Assembly: GCF_002968635.1 (NCBI RefSeq)
Contig: NZ_PVBN01000006.1
Coordinates: 62,001 to 126,000, forward strand
Reading direction: 5' to 3'
DNA: 64,000 nucleotides
DNA from: Neorhizobium alkalisoli
Lineage (GTDB): Bacteria; Pseudomonadota; Alphaproteobacteria; Rhizobiales; Rhizobiaceae
Both the position numbers and the translations under genes were made by a program. The notes beneath the pieces are model-generated. The model saw only the letters and a list, made by a program, of their open reading frames with translations, had not been told where the DNA came from and ran no database searches. Of this stretch, positions 60,082 through 64,000 are shown one piece after another (within the stretch, counting starts at the first letter, position 1; the number at the start of each line of letters is the position of its first letter).

Positions 60082-61227
60082 TCAGAATGCCGGAAAGCCA
60101 CGCTTGCGCCACTCGCTGCGAGGCACGGGGGCTCCAACCTTGAAGGCAAAGGAGAGAACCTTAGTCGCATCATCGTTTACTTCACAACGGTAAGTGACAT
60201 CAAACCACTGCCCGTCGGCACGGAAACCTGCCTCTTTAACATCGAGAACCGTTCCATGCGGCAAACCCATCCTTGGATAGTAGTCCGGTTGATAGGAAGT
60301 GTGCCTTAGCTGCTCAACCAGTTCCGTAGAGCAGAGTTCACCGACCCGTGCGGCTCTAGGAATGCCGGCCATGGCTATCTTAGCAACCGCATCGTTTGTC
60401 ATATGCTTGGAAAACAGCGTCTTAGCCTCCGTCAACTCGGGAGGCTTTTCCGCCGGTGGCGTCTCTACCGGCTCGGTCTTCGGCGCCGCCGGCTGTGATG
60501 CGACGATTGCCATCTTCGTATCGGCCGGCGCCGCCTGCGAGATCGGGCCATCTTGCTCGGGGTTGACAGCGGTTACGTCCACCTCCGGCAGTTGGATATC
60601 GTCTGGCACGGGATTGGCAGGCGGCGCTTCGGCAGGCTCCTGCTGTACCGTCGCGGGCTTCGACACTTCGGCAGCTTCGGTCCCAGGTGGCTCTTCGGCT
60701 GGCGGTTTCGGCAATTCCGCGGGCTTTGCATCCGGCTCTATCTCGGGAGGCGACCTCGCCGCCCCCTCCTCCGGCGAATTGCCGTCCCCCGCCTTTCGCG
60801 GCCCGGCATCCTTTTCACCGAACTCAAAGACCGGGCGAAGGACCGGTATAGGCTGCCCCCTCGCCTGTTCCTTCGCGGGCGGCTGGTCTTCGGGATTCGG
60901 CTCCGGCTCCGGCGGAGGCGGCTCCTCCTTTTTGGCTTCTTCCTGCTTTGGTGGTTCGGGTGGTGGCGGAGGTGGCGTCGGCACTTCCTCCTTCTTTACT
61001 TCCTCAGGCTGCGGTTCCTCCGCTGCCTTCGGCTCTTCCTCCGCCTTCTTTTCCGGCTCTTCCGGCGGCGGGACGATTTCGACGTTCACGCTCTCCTCCT
61101 TCTGCGGCTCGGAAAAATCGAGGGGCAGATGGAAGAAGAGGACGAAAGCGAAAACGACATGCAGGAGGATCGAGGCTGGAATGCCCCAGCCCATATCGCT
61201 GCGCCGCTTCTCAAGTTCATCCGTCAT
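60082..61227 (-). CDS. DUF930 protein with TonB-like Pro/Glu-rich linker
   Basis: A 381-residue protein from the ATG at 61227 (MTDELEKRRSDMGWGIPASILLHVVFAFVLFFHLP), with one N-terminal span. A long linker rich in Pro, Glu and Lys (about residues 40-250) resembles TonB/TolA spacers, and a C-terminal DUF930 domain includes VGELCSTELVEQLRHTSYQPDYYPRMGLPHG and FDVTYRCEVNDDATKVLSFAF. It is probably an envelope-spanning protein; no ExbBD-like partners are nearby. A sequence-specific role is not known. Confidence 0.8.
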   Translation of the reverse strand: MTDELEKRRSDMGWGIPASILLHVVFAFVLFFHLPLDFSEPQKEESVNVEIVPPPEEPEKKAEEEPKAAEEPQPEEVKKEEVPTPPPPPPEPPKQEEAKKEEPPPPEPEPNPEDQPPAKEQARGQPIPVLRPVFEFGEKDAGPRKAGDGNSPEEGAARSPPEIEPDAKPAELPKPPAEEPPGTEAAEVSKPATVQQEPAEAPPANPVPDDIQLPEVDVTAVNPEQDGPISQAAPADTKMAIVASQPAAPKTEPVETPPAEKPPELTEAKTLFSKHMTNDAVAKIAMAGIPRAARVGELCSTELVEQLRHTSYQPDYYPRMGLPHGTVLDVKEAGFRADGQWFDVTYRCEVNDDATKVLSFAFKVGAPVPRSEWRKRGFPAF

Positions 61228-61392
61228 GGCAGTCGATGTAAGATGGAAAACCGTCAGGATCGAGTCCCGGCTGATCAAAACAGAACAAATTCCAGCTCTT
61301 CCCTTTCTTCACCGCCCTTTCCCCTTCTACCTGGCCTCCACAGGAAAAATTCCGGCATTGCAAAGAAACCGACCATACGGTATCTTTATGTC

Positions 61393-61950
61393 ATGTCAGA
61401 AGCTCATCGACGTGAAAAACAACCGGAACAGGTGCGGCGCTCTCTCTTGGATCAGGCGGCGCGATGCGCCGTGGATCAAGGGCTCGGCAGCCTGACGCTG
61501 CAGGCGGTCGCAGATGCGGCCTCCGTGACGAAAGGCGGATTGCTGCACCACTTTCCAAGCAAGCAGGCGCTGATCGAAGCCGTCTTCCAGGATCTGCTCC
61601 AGAAACTCGACGATCAGATCGACCGATCGATGAATGAGGACGACAGCGAGAGAGGCGGCTTCACCCGCGCTTATATCGATGCCTTTTTCGAGGTGGCCTC
61701 CGAGGGCGCGGAAAGCCCTTGGGCAGCGCTCTCGATCTCCTGCATGACCGATCCGCATCTGCGCACGCTATGGTCGGATTGGATGCAAAAACGGATCGAG
61801 CGTCATGCCGAGACGGACGATTATCCCGATCTGAAGATTGCTCGCTACGCTGCCGACGGCATCTGGCTCGCAAACCTTACCGAGACCAATGGTCTATCGC
61901 CGAAGGAACTCGGAGCGCTCCGCGCGCAATTGAAGAACCTTACGAAATAA
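61393..61950 (+). CDS. TetR-family regulator of the SMR pump
   Basis: A 185-residue TetR regulator from the ATG at 61393 (MSEAHRREKQPEQVRRSLLDQA). The helix-turn-helix is LTLQAVADAASVTKGGLLHHFPSKQALIEAVF, and the C-terminal part is of the TetR_C_37-like kind. It ends 11 bases before the SMR gene on the same strand, so both are probably one transcript with local autoregulation. The long open frame upstream is antisense to the DUF930 gene and is not protein-like. Confidence 0.88.
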   Translation: MSEAHRREKQPEQVRRSLLDQAARCAVDQGLGSLTLQAVADAASVTKGGLLHHFPSKQALIEAVFQDLLQKLDDQIDRSMNEDDSERGGFTRAYIDAFFEVASEGAESPWAALSISCMTDPHLRTLWSDWMQKRIERHAETDDYPDLKIARYAADGIWLANLTETNGLSPKELGALRAQLKNLTK

Positions 61951-61961
61951 GAGTGAGTACC

Positions 61962-62339
61962 ATGAACCCCGCAATCCTCACCTATGGCTCCCTCGCCGCC
62001 GCGATCGTGCTGGAAGTCATCGGCACGACCTTCCTGCAGCAGAGCCAGCAGTTCACCCGCGCCCTGCCGACCATCCTGATGGGGATTTGTTATCTGGCTG
62101 CCTTTTATCTTTTGTCGATCGCGCTCCGCACCCTGCCGGTCGGCATCGCCTACGCGATCTGGAGCGGCCTCGGCATCGTTCTGATCTCGGCCGTCGGCCT
62201 GATCCTGTTTCGTCAGACGCTCGACACCGCCGCCATCATCGGCCTCGGCCTGATCATTGCCGGCGTCGTGGTGGTCAACGTGTTTCAAGTTCGATTTCGC
62301 ATTAAAAAAACCGGCCTGCTTTCACAGGCCGGTTTTTGA
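61962..62339 (+). CDS. SMR-family multidrug efflux protein (EmrE/QacE type)
   Basis: A 125-residue four-span protein. The essential membrane Glu is at residue 18 in IVLEVIGTTFLQQS, followed by GIAYAIWSGLGIVLIS with the conserved Trp. Family members are about 105-110 residues; the extra C-terminal VRFRIKKTGLLSQAGF arises because the frame runs through the terminator hairpin. The ATG at 61962 follows GAGTGAG. It probably exports quaternary or cationic compounds under control of the TetR protein. Confidence 0.88.
   Translation: MNPAILTYGSLAAAIVLEVIGTTFLQQSQQFTRALPTILMGICYLAAFYLLSIALRTLPVGIAYAIWSGLGIVLISAVGLILFRQTLDTAAIIGLGLIIAGVVVVNVFQVRFRIKKTGLLSQAGF
62304..62337. terminator. Bidirectional terminator shared by the SMR gene and rpoD
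   Basis: A-run, perfect stem CCGGCCTG (62311-62318) with CAGGCCGG (62325-62332), 6-base loop CTTTCA, then TTTTT. The SMR coding frame passes through it and stops at 62337-62339. On the other strand it terminates rpoD, which ends at 62358. Confidence 0.9.
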
Positions 62340-62357
62340 TGTGAAGTCTCGGACTGC

Positions 62358-64000
62358 TTAGCTATCCAGGAAGCTGCGCAGCTTGCGGCTGCGGCTGGGA
62401 TGCTTGAGCTTGCGGAGCGCCTTCGCTTCGATCTGACGGATACGTTCGCGGGTAACCGAGAACTGCTGGCCGACTTCTTCGAGCGTGTGGTCGGTGTTCA
62501 TGCCGATGCCGAAGCGCATGCGCAGCACGCGCTCTTCGCGCGGCGTGAGCGAGGCCAGCACGCGGGTCGTCGTTTCGCGCAGGTTCGCCTGGATGGCGGC
62601 GTCGATCGGAAGCAGCGCGTTCTTGTCCTCAATGAAATCGCCGAGATGCGAATCCTCTTCGTCACCCACGGGGGTTTCGAGCGAGATCGGCTCCTTGGCG
62701 ATCTTCAGGACCTTGCGGACCTTTTCGAGCGGCATGGCGAGCTTCTCGGCCAATTCTTCCGGCGTCGGCTCGCGGCCGATCTCGTGCAGCATCTGGCGCG
62801 ACGTGCGGACGATCTTGTTGATCGTCTCGATCATATGCACCGGAATGCGGATCGTGCGGGCCTGGTCGGCGATCGACCGGGTGATCGCCTGACGAATCCA
62901 CCAGGTCGCATAGGTCGAGAACTTGTAGCCGCGGCGGTATTCGAACTTGTCGACCGCCTTCATCAGGCCGATATTGCCTTCCTGAATGAGGTCGAGGAAC
63001 TGCAGGCCGCGGTTGGTGTACTTCTTGGCGATGGAGATGACGAGGCGCAGGTTCGCTTCGACCATTTCCTTCTTGGCGATGCGCGCTTCGCGCTCGCCCT
63101 TCTGCACCATCGACACGATCCGGCGGAATTCGGCGATCGAGATGCCGGTTTCAGTCGCAAGGTTCTGGATCTCCTGGCGGATGTCGCGGATCGTCGTATT
63201 CTCGGCGCGTGCGAATTCCTTCCAGCCGCGGGCGGCCAGATTGGCGATCGACTTCATCCAGTTCGGATCGAGCTCGGCACCCTGATACTGCTCCAGGAAG
63301 CTGTCGCGCTTGACGCCGTAGGATTCGGCGAGACGCAACAGGCGGCCCTCGTTCTGCATCAGGCGCTTGGAAATGTCGTAAAGCTGCTCGACCAGGGAAT
63401 CGACGCGGTTCTGGTTGAGCGACAGCGATTTGACCGCCGTGATCAACTCGTCCTTGAGCTCCTTGTAACGGCGCTCCTGGGCGGACGACAGCGTGCCGGT
63501 CGCAGCAAGACGCTGCTCGACCTGCTGGTCCTGCAGCTTCCGCAGCTTCTTGTACGTGTCGGCGATCAGGTCGAGGGTTTCCATGACCTGCGGACGCAGT
63601 TCCGCTTCCATGGCAGCGAGAGAAAGGCTCGACTCGTCGTCGTCCTCTTCCTCTTCCTCCATGATAAGCCCGTCGCCGCCGACAGCCGTGATGTCGTCGT
63701 CGTTGGCGGCAGTCATCCGCGCCTTGCGGCTCTTTTCCTTCTCTTCAGCCGCCTTGCGGTCGGCCTCGATCTTTTCCGGGCTCTGGAACTGCGGGGCAGC
63801 CTTTGCTTCCGGACCGGAATAGGTCGTTTCGAGATCGATGATCTCGCGCAGCAGGGTCGTGCCTTCGTTGAGTTCGTCACGCCAGATGATCAGCGCCTGG
63901 AACGTCAACGGGCTCTCACAGAGACCGGCGATCATCGTCTCGCGGCCGGCTTCGATCCGCTTTGCGATAGCGATTTCGCCTTCGCGCGACAAAAGCTCGA
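62358..64000 (-). CDS. rpoD: RNA polymerase primary sigma factor RpoD (5' end beyond window)
   Basis: About 547 residues of the C-terminal part of sigma-70; the N-terminal region 1.1 and the start lie beyond the right edge. The frame is open to the edge. Visible parts: the acidic non-essential region ([11 protein letters not shown]), region 2 with [59 protein letters not shown], region 3, and region 4.2 with [23 protein letters not shown]. It directs transcription of housekeeping genes. Confidence 0.97.
   Translation of the reverse strand, partial: ELLSREGEIAIAKRIEAGRETMIAGLCESPLTFQALIIWRDELNEGTTLLREIIDLETTYSGPEAKAAPQFQSPEKIEADRKAAEEKEKSRKARMTAANDDDITAVGGDGLIMEEEEEDDDESSLSLAAMEAELRPQVMETLDLIADTYKKLRKLQDQQVEQRLAATGTLSSAQERRYKELKDELITAVKSLSLNQNRVDSLVEQLYDISKRLMQNEGRLLRLAESYGVKRDSFLEQYQGAELDPNWMKSIANLAARGWKEFARAENTTIRDIRQEIQNLATETGISIAEFRRIVSMVQKGEREARIAKKEMVEANLRLVISIAKKYTNRGLQFLDLIQEGNIGLMKAVDKFEYRRGYKFSTYATWWIRQAITRSIADQARTIRIPVHMIETINKIVRTSRQMLHEIGREPTPEELAEKLAMPLEKVRKVLKIAKEPISLETPVGDEEDSHLGDFIEDKNALLPIDAAIQANLRETTTRVLASLTPREERVLRMRFGIGMNTDHTLEEVGQQFSVTRERIRQIEAKALRKLKHPSRSRKLRSFLDS

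Noticed and set aside
60299..61495. A 398-codon Ser/Gly-rich frame antisense to the DUF930 gene
   Set aside because: It mirrors the Pro/Glu-rich linker of the sense gene; repetitive codons keep the opposite strand open. Its 3' end also overlaps the real TetR gene in another frame.
61719..61961. Upstream extension of the SMR gene
   Set aside because: It lies over the TetR gene in another frame; the SMR family starts at the ATG at 61962.
1..64000. CRISPR array, insertion sequence, prophage or integron
   Set aside because: No regularly spaced direct repeats, transposase, integrase or phage structural proteins were seen on either strand.

Overview
The window is a contiguous piece of an alphaproteobacterial chromosome, most likely from the Rhizobiales and probably the Rhizobiaceae. 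The pointers are the NirK-NirV, NorEF and NorCBQD denitrification set with an NnrR regulator and pseudoazurin, TGA-N9-TCA palindromes of the RirA (IRO) type next to siderophore genes, a Rhodobacter-type phospholipid methyltransferase, and GC-rich codon use throughout. There is no sign of phage, insertion sequence or CRISPR, and no gene-free stretch longer than about 300 bases.

Region 1 (about 1-13200): after a lipid-type methyltransferase comes a cell-wall sugar and muropeptide salvage locus. A MurR/RpiR-type repressor is divergent from a MurA paralogue, a BadF-type sugar kinase, MurQ, a five-domain Opp/Dpp-type importer (binding protein, two permeases, one double ATPase), a serine hydrolase without a signal peptide, AnmK and an EamA permease. 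The two plus-strand promoters carry the same GGAAT-N5-ATTCC palindrome next to a TTGACA box, a strong candidate operator. Region 2 (13200-17300): an OsmF-YehYXW-type osmoprotectant importer on the minus strand. Region 3 (17300-20200): an SDR oxidoreductase divergent from a TetR regulator, then small proteins of poorly known function.

Region 4 (20200-29200): a hydroxamate-siderophore uptake locus with FhuC, an exporter-type ABC protein, an AraC regulator, a TonB-dependent receptor, FhuD and FhuB. Both main promoters carry IRO-like boxes. Region 5 (29200-45900): a nitrite-to-nitrous-oxide denitrification island with NorEF, a membrane protein of unknown role, NorCBQD, HemN, a translationally coupled DUF2249/membrane/DUF2249-DUF2249/MIP18/short-protein cassette, pseudoazurin, NnrR, NirV, NirK and NnrS. 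Eight TTG-N8-CAA palindromes of the Fnr/NnrR type lie in its intergenic regions. No nitrate reductase or nitrous oxide reductase is present in the window. A 51-codon membrane ORF lies opposite norE.

Region 6 (45900-53990): the potassium-uptake operon kdpFABCDE, preceded by an extra 27-codon single-span ORF and abutted at its 3' end by a convergent tRNA gene with anticodon CAU (Ile2 type). Region 7 (54000-64000): housekeeping and small genes: a SIMPL protein, a basic secreted protein, YjbQ, DUF1428 and DUF427 proteins, a zinc alcohol dehydrogenase, RecQ, a TonB-like DUF930 protein, a TetR/SMR efflux pair, and the 3' part of rpoD, which runs off the right edge.

The parts most worth a second look are the coupled DUF2249/MIP18 cassette with its 12-span membrane protein, the His-tailed membrane protein under its own NnrR-type box, and the duplicated MurA controlled together with MurNAc breakdown.
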